Shown here: one piece after another, positions 56,297 to 64,000 of the stretch
How the letters are laid out: every line of letters starts with the position of its first letter
Numbering within the stretch: position 1 is the stretch's first letter
Origin: [Mycobacterium] zoologicum
GTDB taxonomy: Bacteria > Actinomycetota > Actinomycetes > Mycobacteriales > Mycobacteriaceae
Direction: 5' to 3'
DNA length: 64,000 bases
Assembly (NCBI RefSeq): GCF_020172665.1
Contig: NZ_CP083985.1
Span: forward strand, 1,225,152 to 1,289,151
Notes under the pieces: model-generated
The model's database searches: none
The model's input: only the letters and a program-made list of their open reading frames with translations
Told to the model about the DNA's origin: nothing
Position numbers and translations under genes: made by a program

Positions 56297-56470
56297 ATGG
56301 CCGAATCAGATGCTGCCGCAGACGAGAACAAGCGCAAGTTCCGAGAGGCCCTGGACCGCAAGAACGCCAAGGCATCCGGTGGTTCCGACCACAAAGACGG
56401 CGGCGCCAAGCAGTCGCGGTCGCACGGATCGCTGGAGAACCGCCGGGAGTTCCGCCGCAAGAGCGGCTAG
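56297..56470 (+). CDS. DUF5302 family small protein
   Basis: A 57-residue, highly charged protein: MAESDAAADENKRKFREALD, then RKNAKASGGSDHKDGG and SLENRREFRRKSG. This is the usual form of DUF5302 in actinobacteria, between the F420-type protein and the next genes (Rv1155A position). It starts 14 bp after the preceding stop. The function is unknown. Confidence 0.88.
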   Translation: MAESDAAADENKRKFREALDRKNAKASGGSDHKDGGAKQSRSHGSLENRREFRRKSG

Positions 56471-56473
56471 TTC

Positions 56474-56782
56474 CTACTGCACCGGGCACGCGTACTTGCG
56501 CGCCACTTCCATCAACCGCTGGTCCGCGCCCGGCCCGATGACGCCCTGGGCGGCGAGTTCCAACCCGATGTAGCCGGGCAGACCGCCCTCACACGCCTGG
56601 TGGGCCACCCGCCACGCGGTGTCCGGATTCAGGTTGAACCCGTTGCGCTCCAGGCCCTGCATGTAGGTGTCGAACTCCGGGGTGCCTTGATCCGGGATGG
56701 CGCCGGCCGCGGGGGCCAGGGCCAGGGTTGTGGCGCCGGCGGTCACCACCGCCGCGAAAAGAGCTTTCACTGCACGCCTCAC
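56474..56782 (-). CDS. secreted DUF732 family protein
   Basis: A 102-residue protein with a signal peptide (VRRAVKALFAAVVTAGATTL then ALAPAAGA) and a mature DUF732 domain holding two Cys (HQACEGGLPGY and ARKYACPVQ) that probably form a disulfide. GTG 56782 is preceded by AAGGAGG at ideal spacing; the longer frame has no such site. Exported mycobacterial proteins of this family have no known role. It converges on the DUF5302 gene. Confidence 0.85.
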   Translation of the reverse strand: MRRAVKALFAAVVTAGATTLALAPAAGAIPDQGTPEFDTYMQGLERNGFNLNPDTAWRVAHQACEGGLPGYIGLELAAQGVIGPGADQRLMEVARKYACPVQ

Positions 56783-56861
56783 GCCTGCCTCCTTGCCGGG
56801 TGTTGTGGATACACGGTTGCACACTCCACTGACATTCACACGCGGTCATAGACTGTGCGCC

Positions 56862-57443
56862 ATGGCGAAGCTGCAGTTGGTGGGGGACCCGGCCGCTGAT
56901 GCCCTGTTGGGCGCCGACCCGTTCGCGTTGCTGGTGGGGATGCTGCTCGATCAGCAGATTCCGATGGAGGTCGCCTTCGCCGGGCCGAAGAAGCTCGCCG
57001 ACCGGATGGGCGGCCTGGACCCGCACGACATCGCCGGTCGCGACCTCGAAGAGTTCGCCGCCCTGTGCGCGGAAAAGCCTGCCATACACCGTTTTCCGGG
57101 CTCGATGGCCGGCCGCATCCAGGCTCTGGCGCGAGCGCTGGTCGATCAGTACGGCGGCGACGCGACGGCGCTGTGGACGGTCGGTGAACCCGATGGCGCC
57201 GAGGTGTTGAAGCGCCTCAAGGCGCTCCCCGGGTACGGCGAGCAGAAGGCGCGGATCTTTCTGGCGCTGCTCGGCAAGCAGTACGCCGTGACCCCGAACG
57301 GCTGGCGTGAGGCGGCCGGTGCCTACGGTGGCCCCGGCACCTACCTTTCTATTGCCGACGTCGTGGATGCCGCCTCGCTGCAACAGGTACGGTCCACCAA
57401 GAAGGCGAACAAACAGGCTGCGAAGCAGGCCCGTCAGGGCTGA
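56862..57443 (+). CDS. HhH-GPD base-excision DNA repair family protein
   Basis: A 193-residue protein with the HhH-GPD fold: DPFALLVGMLLDQQIPMEVA near residue 19 and the helix-hairpin-helix LKALPGYGEQKARIFLALLG near residue 122, followed by an aromatic segment and a Lys-rich tail (KKANKQAAKQARQG). The usual catalytic Asp after the hairpin is not obvious, so it may be a non-canonical glycosylase. It corresponds to Rv1156. Confidence 0.87.
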   Translation: MAKLQLVGDPAADALLGADPFALLVGMLLDQQIPMEVAFAGPKKLADRMGGLDPHDIAGRDLEEFAALCAEKPAIHRFPGSMAGRIQALARALVDQYGGDATALWTVGEPDGAEVLKRLKALPGYGEQKARIFLALLGKQYAVTPNGWREAAGAYGGPGTYLSIADVVDAASLQQVRSTKKANKQAAKQARQG

Positions 57444-57468
57444 TCAGCGCGACAGAAAGGCGTCTGAC

Positions 57469-57615
57469 ATGAAGACCCACCTCAACTGCCCGTGCGGCGA
57501 GGCCATCGTCGGCAAGGACGAAGACGAATTGGTCGACCTGACCCAGAAGCATCTCGCGGATGCGCACCCCGGCATGAGCTACGGCCGGGACGAAATCCTG
57601 TTCATGGCCTACTGA
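57469..57615 (+). CDS. DUF1059 family small protein
   Basis: A 48-residue protein MKTHLNCPCGEAIVGKDEDE with a CPCG motif and LTQKHLADAHPGMSYGRDEI near the end, the DUF1059 pattern. The ATG has AGAAAGG upstream. It follows the HhH-GPD gene by 25 bp. A short GGGG-TAAA-CCCC hairpin lies 25 bp downstream. Function unknown. Confidence 0.85.
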   Translation: MKTHLNCPCGEAIVGKDEDELVDLTQKHLADAHPGMSYGRDEILFMAY

Positions 57616-57657
57616 CGCTGTCCGTGCGGTCTCGGCGCCGGGGGTAAACCCCTTGGC

Positions 57658-58656
57658 TCAGGGCACCACCGTCGAACCGATGGTGGGCAGGAAGTTGCAC
57701 TGGTGGTCCTTGGTGGTCACCTGACCGAAGATCGTCGACATGATGCTGCCCGAACCGGTGTCGACGATCGCGGTGAGCGTCGTGGGCCCCTCCGGGTTGA
57801 TGTCGGTGCGCGGCTGCAGCGTGGCGCTGCCGGACTTGCCGGTGGTCAGGTTCACCCAGGTGACGTTCAACGGCAGCTTCTGCGTCTCGGCCGGCCCCGG
57901 GGTGCCCACCGCGGTGAACACGTAGGCGGTCTGGCCGGGCTTGGGTCCGGGCGTGGGAATGGGCGCCGGGCCGGCCACCGACAGCGCTGAGGCGATGACG
58001 TTGCCGCCGTCGGCCTGGCAGTTCGAGCCGATGGACGGGTACATGAAGTCCTGGGTGGGCGGCGCGTCCGGGCCGAACCCCGAGTTGGCGGCGGGTGCGG
58101 CAGCCGGGCCTGCGACGTCGGCGCCGGGGGCGGCCTCAGGTGCTGGGCCGGCGGCTTCCGAAGCGGGTGCCGGCGCGGCGACGACGGCCTCGGGCGCCGC
58201 GGGGACGGCCTCGGGCGCGTTCACCAGGGCCAGCGGGCCCACCGACTTGGCCGGGTCGATGCCGGTGGGCAGGTGCGCCTCCATGCCGGGGGCCGAGCCG
58301 GCCGTCGGCACGTGCTCAGCGGCCAACGCGGCCTCCGGGGGCGACTGCACGAACTGCGCCACCGAGTCGGCCACCTGGCGCGAACCGGCGGGCGCCGAGG
58401 AGTTGCCGGTGAACGCGGCGGCGGCGGCCATCAGCAGCGAGGTGGCTCCGGCCGGGTCGGCGGCCGCCTGCTGGATCACCGGGCTCAGCTGCTCCAGCGC
58501 CGGCAGGCCCGGGAAGCCCGCGACGGGCAGCGGCAGGGCCGGAATGGCCGGGTCGGCGGCGGCCACACCCAGGCCGCCGAGGACCAGGGTGGCCGACGAT
58601 CCGACCGTGGCTGCAGTGGTGGCAATGCTGGTGAACAGTGTCCGGAGGCGCGTCAT
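57658..58656 (-). CDS. secreted Ala/Pro-rich protein (Rv1157c-like)
   Basis: A 332-residue exported protein with a signal peptide (TSIATTAATVGSSATLVLGG then LGVAAADP). A long Ala/Pro/Glu-rich stretch runs from about 95 to 190, and a C-terminal domain of about 130 residues follows (QDFMYPSIGSNCQADGGNVI, then TTKDHQCNFLPTIGSTVVP), whose two Cys may pair. Its position between the DUF1059 and pimE genes matches Rv1157c/Rv1158c. The role in the envelope is unknown. Confidence 0.83.
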   Translation of the reverse strand: MTRLRTLFTSIATTAATVGSSATLVLGGLGVAAADPAIPALPLPVAGFPGLPALEQLSPVIQQAAADPAGATSLLMAAAAAFTGNSSAPAGSRQVADSVAQFVQSPPEAALAAEHVPTAGSAPGMEAHLPTGIDPAKSVGPLALVNAPEAVPAAPEAVVAAPAPASEAAGPAPEAAPGADVAGPAAAPAANSGFGPDAPPTQDFMYPSIGSNCQADGGNVIASALSVAGPAPIPTPGPKPGQTAYVFTAVGTPGPAETQKLPLNVTWVNLTTGKSGSATLQPRTDINPEGPTTLTAIVDTGSGSIMSTIFGQVTTKDHQCNFLPTIGSTVVP

Positions 58657-58742
58657 GAGATCCCCAATCTCTCGGCGGTGGCGTCTACAAAAACCGAAGC
58701 TAGCGTGTTACTGGTGAGGCTCAAGTGACACATGTGTGATTT

Positions 58743-60023
58743 ATGGAACCGTTACGGACCCGAACCTCGACGGTGATCAGCCCGCCGTTCGCTACAGTCA
58801 TGCCGGTAGACACCACCCTGCACACCCCGGCCGCGCGCTCGTGGACCAACCGACTGATCGCCTGGGCCCCGCTGCTGCTGGCGATCAGCATCGCCGCGCG
58901 ACTCGCCTGGACCTATCTGACCCCGCGCGGCGCCAACTTCGTCGACCTGCACGTCTACATCTCCGGCGGCGCCGCACTGGCCGGGCCCGGCGCGCTGTAT
59001 GACTACGTCTACGCCGAGCAGACCCCGGACTTCCCGCTGCCGTTCACCTACCCGCCGTTCGCCGCGGTGGTTTTCTACCCGCTGCACTTCCTGCCGTTCG
59101 GGCTGGTCGCGCTCTGCTGGCAGATCGGCACGATGGCCGCGCTCTACGGCGTGATCAGGCTCAGCCAGCGCCTGCTGGGGGCCTCACAAGGCCCGGCCAC
59201 CCGCCGGTCAGCGATGCTGTGGACGGCCGCCGGTATCTGGACCGAACCGCTGCGCAGCACCTTCGACTACGGCCAGATCAACGTGATCCTGGCACTGGCG
59301 GTGCTCTACGCCGTCTACAGCAGCCGGTGGTGGGTGTCGGGCCTGCTGGTGGGACTGGCCGCCGGGGTGAAGCTCACCCCGGCCATCGCCGGGGTCTACC
59401 TGGCCGGGGCGCGGCGCTGGGCGGCCGCGGCGTTCTCGGCCGTCGTCTTCGCCGGCACCATCGCGGTGTCGGTATGGGCCGCCGGAGACCAGGTCCGCCG
59501 CTACTTCACCGAGCTGCTCGGCGACGCGCACCGGGTGGGGCCGATCGCCACGTCGTTCAACCAGTCCTGGCGCGGCGGCATCGCCCGCATCCTCGGGCAC
59601 GACGCCGGGTACAGCGCGCCGGTGCTGGTCGCGGTCGCCGTCACCGCCGTGCTGGCCGTGCTGGCCTGGCGTGCGCTGAGCGCCAGACCCGACCCGCTGG
59701 GGCTGCTGCTGGTGGTCGAGCTGTTCGGGCTGCTGGCCTCGCCGATCTCCTGGACCCATCACTGGGTGTGGCTGGTGCCGCTGATGATCTGGCTGCTGGC
59801 GGGTCCCTACGCCGATCGCCGCGGAGCCCGCGTATTGGGCTGGGTCTGGCTGGCACTGACCGTCGTCGGCGTGCCGTGGCTGCTGAGCTTCTTCCAGCCG
59901 ACCATCTGGGAGATCGGCCGGCCCTGGTACCTGGCGTGGGCCGGACTGGTCTACATCGTCGGCGCGCTGGCCACGCTGGCCTGGATGGCGACCGTGCGCG
60001 TCAGCTCGCCAGCAGCCGATTGA
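58743..60023 (+). CDS. pimE: PIM alpha-1,2-mannosyltransferase PimE
   Basis: A 426-residue GT-C type glycosyltransferase with about ten membrane helices. It adds a mannose from polyprenyl-phosphate-mannose to make PIM5 from PIM4 on the outer side of the membrane. Early catalytic-loop residues lie in [17 protein letters not shown], and [40 protein letters not shown] and [18 protein letters not shown] follow. ATG 58800 is an alternative start (407 residues). The 3' end overlaps the convergent pterin dehydratase gene by 23 bp. Confidence 0.9.
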   Translation: MEPLRTRTSTVISPPFATVMPVDTTLHTPAARSWTNRLIAWAPLLLAISIAARLAWTYLTPRGANFVDLHVYISGGAALAGPGALYDYVYAEQTPDFPLPFTYPPFAAVVFYPLHFLPFGLVALCWQIGTMAALYGVIRLSQRLLGASQGPATRRSAMLWTAAGIWTEPLRSTFDYGQINVILALAVLYAVYSSRWWVSGLLVGLAAGVKLTPAIAGVYLAGARRWAAAAFSAVVFAGTIAVSVWAAGDQVRRYFTELLGDAHRVGPIATSFNQSWRGGIARILGHDAGYSAPVLVAVAVTAVLAVLAWRALSARPDPLGLLLVVELFGLLASPISWTHHWVWLVPLMIWLLAGPYADRRGARVLGWVWLALTVVGVPWLLSFFQPTIWEIGRPWYLAWAGLVYIVGALATLAWMATVRVSSPAAD

Positions 60024-60285
60024 TCTCGATCGCCAGCCCGACGTCCTTCTCGGTTATCCCGCCGGCAGAGTGTGTCACCAGTGTGAACAGCACAGTGCGC
60101 CAACGGATATCGATGTCGGGATGATGATCGACGGCCTCGGCGTGCTCGGCCACCCGACGCACCGCGTCGATGCCGGCCAGAAACGCCGGAAACGTCACCG
60201 AACGGCGCAGCGTGCCGTCGACCCGCTCCCAGCCGTCCAGGCCCGACAATGCCGCGTCCACCTGATCATCCGTCAACAAAGCCAT
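60001..60285 (-). CDS. pterin-4a-carbinolamine dehydratase
   Basis: A 94-residue PCD/DCoH protein with the signature [16 protein letters not shown] and the opening [20 protein letters not shown]. The enzyme dehydrates 4a-hydroxytetrahydropterin. Its position matches Rv1159A. The last 23 bases overlap the 3' end of pimE on the other strand; both stops are used without any spacer. Confidence 0.93.
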   Translation of the reverse strand: MALLTDDQVDAALSGLDGWERVDGTLRRSVTFPAFLAGIDAVRRVAEHAEAVDHHPDIDIRWRTVLFTLVTHSAGGITEKDVGLAIEINRLLAS

Positions 60286-60318
60286 ACCCGACGGTAGGCC
60301 GGTATAGCCTCACACGCC

Positions 60319-60720
60319 ATGTCCACCCAGATCGTCGTCGCCGGAGCCGTGATCACCGACACCGAGGCCGGGCCGGCACTGCTGATCGCCCAGCGCCGCC
60401 GGCCACCGGAGCTGGCCGGCCTGTGGGAACTGCCCGGCGGCAAGGTGCAGCCCGGTGAGAGCGAACCCGCGGCCCTGGCACGTGAGCTCGCCGAGGAGCT
60501 GGGCCTGGACGCCGACGCGATCAGGGTAGGGCGGCGTATCGGTGCCGATGTCGAGCTCCCGGGCCTGATCCTGCGCGCCTATCGCGTTGACCTGGCCCGC
60601 GGCGAGCCGCGCGCCGACGACCACCTCGCCCTGCGCTGGGTGACCACTGTGGAGTTGCCTAACATCGCCTGGGTACCTGCCGACAGAGCTTGGCTCGCCG
60701 ACCTGGCTCGGGCACTGTAG
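60319..60720 (+). CDS. mutT2: Nudix hydrolase MutT2
   Basis: A 133-residue Nudix protein that hydrolyses nucleotide triphosphates, in MutT2 mainly dCTP/5-methyl-dCTP or oxidised nucleotides. The Nudix box runs GGKVQPGESEPAALARELAE then ELGL at about residues 35-58 with all Glu ligands. Length and position next to pimE, phhB and narG match Rv1160. Confidence 0.9.
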   Translation: MSTQIVVAGAVITDTEAGPALLIAQRRRPPELAGLWELPGGKVQPGESEPAALARELAEELGLDADAIRVGRRIGADVELPGLILRAYRVDLARGEPRADDHLALRWVTTVELPNIAWVPADRAWLADLARAL

Positions 60721-60826
60721 GTGAAACAAGCCTGTTAAATCTGCGCACGGCATCAGTCGTAGGGCGATATAGAGCGTCACCGCTCGCTACCCTCTAAGTC
60801 AGATCCCCAGATGGCGTGCTGCGGCG

Positions 60827-60850
60827 CCGGACGGCAGCAAGCCCCGCCGG
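60827..60850 (+). ncRNA. hairpin in the narG leader
   Basis: In the 160-bp narG leader CCGGACGG (60827-60834) can pair with CCGCCGG (60844-60850), with one bulged A. The loop is about 9 nt (CAGCAAGCC). It ends about 30 bp before the narG start and could affect translation. No known riboswitch was recognised. Confidence 0.3.
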
Positions 60851-60880
60851 AGTGCGGCTACCCCTTGTAAGGAGATCCGC

Positions 60881-63800
60881 ATGACCAAAGCTGTGCCCCG
60901 CATCGGCGGCCCCCTCGAAGAGCTGCTGGAACGCGGCGGCCGATTCTTCACCACCGGCCAGTTCTCCGATGATCTGCGCACCGTCACCCACCGCGGCGGG
61001 CGCCAGGCCGACGTGTTCTACCGTGACCGCTGGAGCCACGACAAGGTGGTGCGCTCGACCCACGGAGTGAACTGCACCGGTTCATGCTCCTGGAAGATCT
61101 TCGTCAAGGACGGGATCATCACCTGGGAGAACCAGGCCACCGACTACCCGTCGGTGGGCCCGGACCGTCCCGAGTACGAGCCGCGCGGCTGCCCGCGTGG
61201 GGCGTCGTTCTCCTGGTACTCCTACTCGCCGACCCGGGTGCGCTACCCGTACGCCCGGGCCGTGCTGGTCGAGTTGTACCGGGAGGCCAAGGCGCGGCTC
61301 GGCGACCCGGTTGACGCCTGGGCGGACATCCAGGCCGACCCCGAGCGGCGGCGGCGCTACCAACAGGCCCGCGGCAAAGGTGGATTGGTCCGGGTGAGCT
61401 GGGCCGAGGCCACCGAGATGATCGCCGCCGCGCACGTGCACACCATCAAGACCTACGGCCCGGACCGGGTCGCCGGGTTCTCGCCTATTCCGGCGATGTC
61501 GATGGTGTCGTTCGCCGCCGGATCCCGGTTCGTTCAGCTGCTCGGCGGCGTGATGACGTCGTTCTACGACTGGTACGCCGACCTGCCGGTGGCCTCGCCC
61601 CAGGTGTTCGGCGACCAGACCGACGTCCCCGAATCCGGCGACTGGTGGGATGCCGCGTATCTGATGATGTGGGGCTCCAACGTCCCCATCACCCGCACCC
61701 CCGACGCGCACTGGATGGCCGAGGTCCGCTACCGCGGCACCAAGGTCGTCAGCGTCAGCCCCGACTACGCCGACAACACCAAGTTCGCCGACGAGTGGAT
61801 GCCGTGCGCGGCCGGCACCGACGGCGCCCTGGCGATGGCGATGGGCCACGTCATCCTCACCGAGTGCTACGTCAAAAAGCAGGTGCCGTTCTTCACCGAC
61901 TACGTGCGCCAGTACACCGACCTGCCGTTTCTGATCAAGCTCGAGGAGCGCGACGGGCAGCTGGTGCCGGGCAAGAACCTGACCGCGGCCGACCTTGGCC
62001 AGGATGTAGAGAACGCCGCGTTCAAGCCGGCCGTGCTCGACGAGGTCACCGACTCCGTGGTGGTACCGCACGGCTCGCTGGGATTCCGTTGGGGCGATGA
62101 GGGTTTGGGCAAGTGGAACCTCGACCTCGGTGAGGTGCGCCCGGCGTTGAGCGTGGCCGGCGCAGCCGGGGTGAACGGCGGGGGGCGGCTGGTGTCGCTA
62201 CCCGGCTTCGACGCGGTCAGCGGCGCCGGCACCGTGGTGCAGCGCGGCGTTCCGATCCGCCAGGTCGGAGAACACCTGGTGTGCACCGTCTTCGACCTGA
62301 TGCTGGCCAACTATTCAGTGGGCCGGGCCGGGCTGCCGGGTGATTGGCCGACCGGTTACGACGACGGTACGGCGGTCAACACCCCGGCATGGCAGGAGCC
62401 GATCACCGGGGTCTCGGCCACTCAGGCCATCCGGATTGCGCGCGAGTTCGCCGGCAACGCAGAGGAATCCGGCGGCCGGTCGATGATCATCATGGGCAGC
62501 GGGATCTGTCAATGGTTCCACGGTGACGCCACCTACCGGGCGGTGCTGGCGTTGCTGATGCTGACCGGCTCGATGGGACGCAACGGCGGCGGCTGGGCGC
62601 ACTATGTCGGGCAGGAGAAGGTGCGCCCGCTGACCGGCTGGCAGACGATGGCCGCGGGCAACGACTGGTCGCGGCCGCCGCGGCAGGTGCCGGGCACCTC
62701 CTACTGGTACGCCCACACCGACCAGTGGCGCTACGACGCCTACGGCGCGGACAAGCTGACCACGCCGCTGGGCCGCGGCCGGTTCGACGGCAAGCACACG
62801 ATGGATATCCTGGCGTCGGCCACCGCGATGGGCTGGAGCCCGTTCTATCCGCAGTTCGACAAGTCCAGCCTGGACGTGGCCGACGCGGCCGACTCCGCCG
62901 GCCGCGATGCGGGGGAGTACGTCGCCGAGCAACTCGCCGCCGGTGAGTTGAAGCTGTCGGTGACCGACCCGGACAACCCGGTGAACTGGCCTCGGGTGCT
63001 GACGGTGTGGCGGGCCAACCTGATCGGAGCCTCGGGCAAGGGCGGCGAATACTTCCTCAAACACCTGCTGGGTACCGATGCCAGCGTGCTGGGCGAACCG
63101 CCCGCCGGCGGAGTCAAACCGCAGGATGTGAACTGGGCAGGCGAGATTCCCGAAGGCAAGCTCGACCTGCTGATGTCGATCGACTTCCGGATGACCTCGA
63201 CCACGCTGATGTCCGACGTGGTGCTGCCCGCAGCGACCTGGTACGAGAAGGCCGACCTGTCATCCACCGACATGCACCCGTACGTGCACTCGTTCGCGGC
63301 GGCCATCGACCCGCCGTGGGAGACCCGCAGCGACTACGACGCATTCGGTGCGATAGCCCGCGTATTCAGTGCGCTGGCGCGCAAGCACCTCGGGGTCCGC
63401 AACGATGTGGTGCTCACCGCGATGCAGCACGACACCGCCGATGCAATGGCCTATCCCGATGGCACCGAACGAGATTGGCTGCGAGGCGGTGAGACCCCGG
63501 TGCCGGGCAAGACCATGCCGAAGGTGACCGTGGTGGAGCGCGACTACACCGCAATCCACGACAAGTGGCGGTCGTTGGGACCGCTGGTGGACTCACTTGG
63601 CATGACCACCAAGGGCTACACGGTGTTTCCGCACGAAGAGGTCGAGGAGCTGTCCGCCAAATTCGGGGTGCTGGACTCCGGTGTCGCCGAAGGTCGCCCG
63701 GCGCTGACCACCGCACTGCGGATGGCCGACACCGTGCTGGCGTTGTCGGGCACCACCAACGGGCGGCTTGCGGTCGAGGGTTTCCGGGAACTGGAGAAGC

Positions 63801-64000
63801 GCACCGGCCGGCAGCTGGCGCACCTGGCCGAGGGCAGCGAGGAGAAGCGCATCACCTACGCCGACACCCAGGCCCGGCCGGTTCCGGTGATCACCAGCCC
63901 GGAGTGGTCCGGCAGCGAGACCGGAGGACGGCGCTACGCACCGTTCACGGTGAACATCGAGTGTCTCAAGCCATTTCATACCCTGACCGGCCGGATGCAC
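60881..64000 (+). CDS. narG: respiratory nitrate reductase alpha subunit NarG (partial)
   Basis: The first 1040 codons of NarG (full length about 1230), open to the window edge. It is the catalytic molybdopterin (bis-MGD) subunit that reduces nitrate to nitrite in the membrane NarGHI complex. It has the FS0 cluster motif HGVNCTGSCSW near residue 60, RGCPRGASFSWYSYSPTRVR near residue 105 and the Mo-site segment MWGSNVPITRTPDAHWM near residue 263. ATG 60881 has AAGGAGA at good spacing. narHJI should lie beyond the right edge. Confidence 0.96.
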   Translation, partial: MTKAVPRIGGPLEELLERGGRFFTTGQFSDDLRTVTHRGGRQADVFYRDRWSHDKVVRSTHGVNCTGSCSWKIFVKDGIITWENQATDYPSVGPDRPEYEPRGCPRGASFSWYSYSPTRVRYPYARAVLVELYREAKARLGDPVDAWADIQADPERRRRYQQARGKGGLVRVSWAEATEMIAAAHVHTIKTYGPDRVAGFSPIPAMSMVSFAAGSRFVQLLGGVMTSFYDWYADLPVASPQVFGDQTDVPESGDWWDAAYLMMWGSNVPITRTPDAHWMAEVRYRGTKVVSVSPDYADNTKFADEWMPCAAGTDGALAMAMGHVILTECYVKKQVPFFTDYVRQYTDLPFLIKLEERDGQLVPGKNLTAADLGQDVENAAFKPAVLDEVTDSVVVPHGSLGFRWGDEGLGKWNLDLGEVRPALSVAGAAGVNGGGRLVSLPGFDAVSGAGTVVQRGVPIRQVGEHLVCTVFDLMLANYSVGRAGLPGDWPTGYDDGTAVNTPAWQEPITGVSATQAIRIAREFAGNAEESGGRSMIIMGSGICQWFHGDATYRAVLALLMLTGSMGRNGGGWAHYVGQEKVRPLTGWQTMAAGNDWSRPPRQVPGTSYWYAHTDQWRYDAYGADKLTTPLGRGRFDGKHTMDILASATAMGWSPFYPQFDKSSLDVADAADSAGRDAGEYVAEQLAAGELKLSVTDPDNPVNWPRVLTVWRANLIGASGKGGEYFLKHLLGTDASVLGEPPAGGVKPQDVNWAGEIPEGKLDLLMSIDFRMTSTTLMSDVVLPAATWYEKADLSSTDMHPYVHSFAAAIDPPWETRSDYDAFGAIARVFSALARKHLGVRNDVVLTAMQHDTADAMAYPDGTERDWLRGGETPVPGKTMPKVTVVERDYTAIHDKWRSLGPLVDSLGMTTKGYTVFPHEEVEELSAKFGVLDSGVAEGRPALTTALRMADTVLALSGTTNGRLAVEGFRELEKRTGRQLAHLAEGSEEKRITYADTQARPVPVITSPEWSGSETGGRRYAPFTVNIECLKPFHTLTGRMH

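Noticed and set aside
60820..60850. Similarity to the SRP 4.5S RNA core (CCGGA...GGCAGCA)
   Set aside because: Only about 15 bases look alike and the surrounding stems do not form the SRP domain IV structure. It lies in a protein-gene leader.

Overview
The window is high-GC DNA from a mycobacterium, most likely an environmental, Mycolicibacterium-like species. Evidence for this is a complete yrbE/mce operon, a mycofactocin-type dehydrogenase, F420-type luciferase-like oxidoreductases, many TetR regulators, short-chain dehydrogenases and P450s, and a right-hand gene order that, from memory, follows M. tuberculosis echA10, mcr, Rv1144, then Rv1151c to narG (Rv1161). The species is inferred; no rRNA or tRNA gene is present.

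Layout. 1-2541: two broken gene ends (an isocitrate-lyase-like remnant joined to a 5'-truncated isochorismatase-like gene), then an enoyl-CoA hydratase and an F420-type oxidoreductase. 2578-5200: metE on the minus strand behind a cobalamin riboswitch. 5229-5879: a small NAD(P)-binding protein.

5938-38498 is a large accessory catabolic locus. It holds an F420-type oxidoreductase with a DapB-like dehydrogenase, a mycofactocin-type SDR, a protein with two TetR domains, an amidohydrolase, a full Mce importer (yrbEA-yrbEB-mceABCDEF plus a secreted DUF3298-like protein), an AveC-like membrane protein with a 38-aa partner, a TetR-P450 pair, an SDR, a NorD-like VWA protein with a NorQ/CbbQ-type ATPase, a periplasmic-binding-protein fold without a signal peptide, a second AveC-like protein, SDR, aldehyde dehydrogenase, P450, SDR, P450, thiolase, enoyl-CoA hydratase and a gamma-carbonic-anhydrase-like protein. 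At least seven copies of one 16-bp near-palindrome (type GAACARATATTWGGTY) sit before the transcription units and tie the locus into one probable regulon. The inferred job is Mce import of an unknown hydrophobic compound, oxidation by P450s and dehydrogenases, and CoA-dependent chain shortening.

38544-43152: a CPBP protease, an enoyl-CoA hydratase, alpha-methylacyl-CoA racemase, a type-10-like hydroxyacyl-CoA dehydrogenase behind a strong 20-bp operator, and a nitronate monooxygenase. 43157-43842: a deletion scar joining 5'-truncated DedA and TetR genes. 43861-52289: an aromatic meta-cleavage locus with two TetR regulators and their operators, two extradiol dioxygenases, an MhpA-like hydroxylase, a C-C hydrolase, an FAH-family protein, a flavin/F420-type split-barrel protein and an amidohydrolase.

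52366-64000: mostly core mycobacterial genes: a methyltransferase, sirtuin deacylase, GntR regulator, LCM-type methyltransferase, DUF1697, F420-type PPOX protein, DUF5302, DUF732, an HhH-GPD protein, DUF1059, an Ala/Pro-rich secreted protein, pimE, a pterin dehydratase, mutT2 and the first 1040 codons of narG, which runs off the window.
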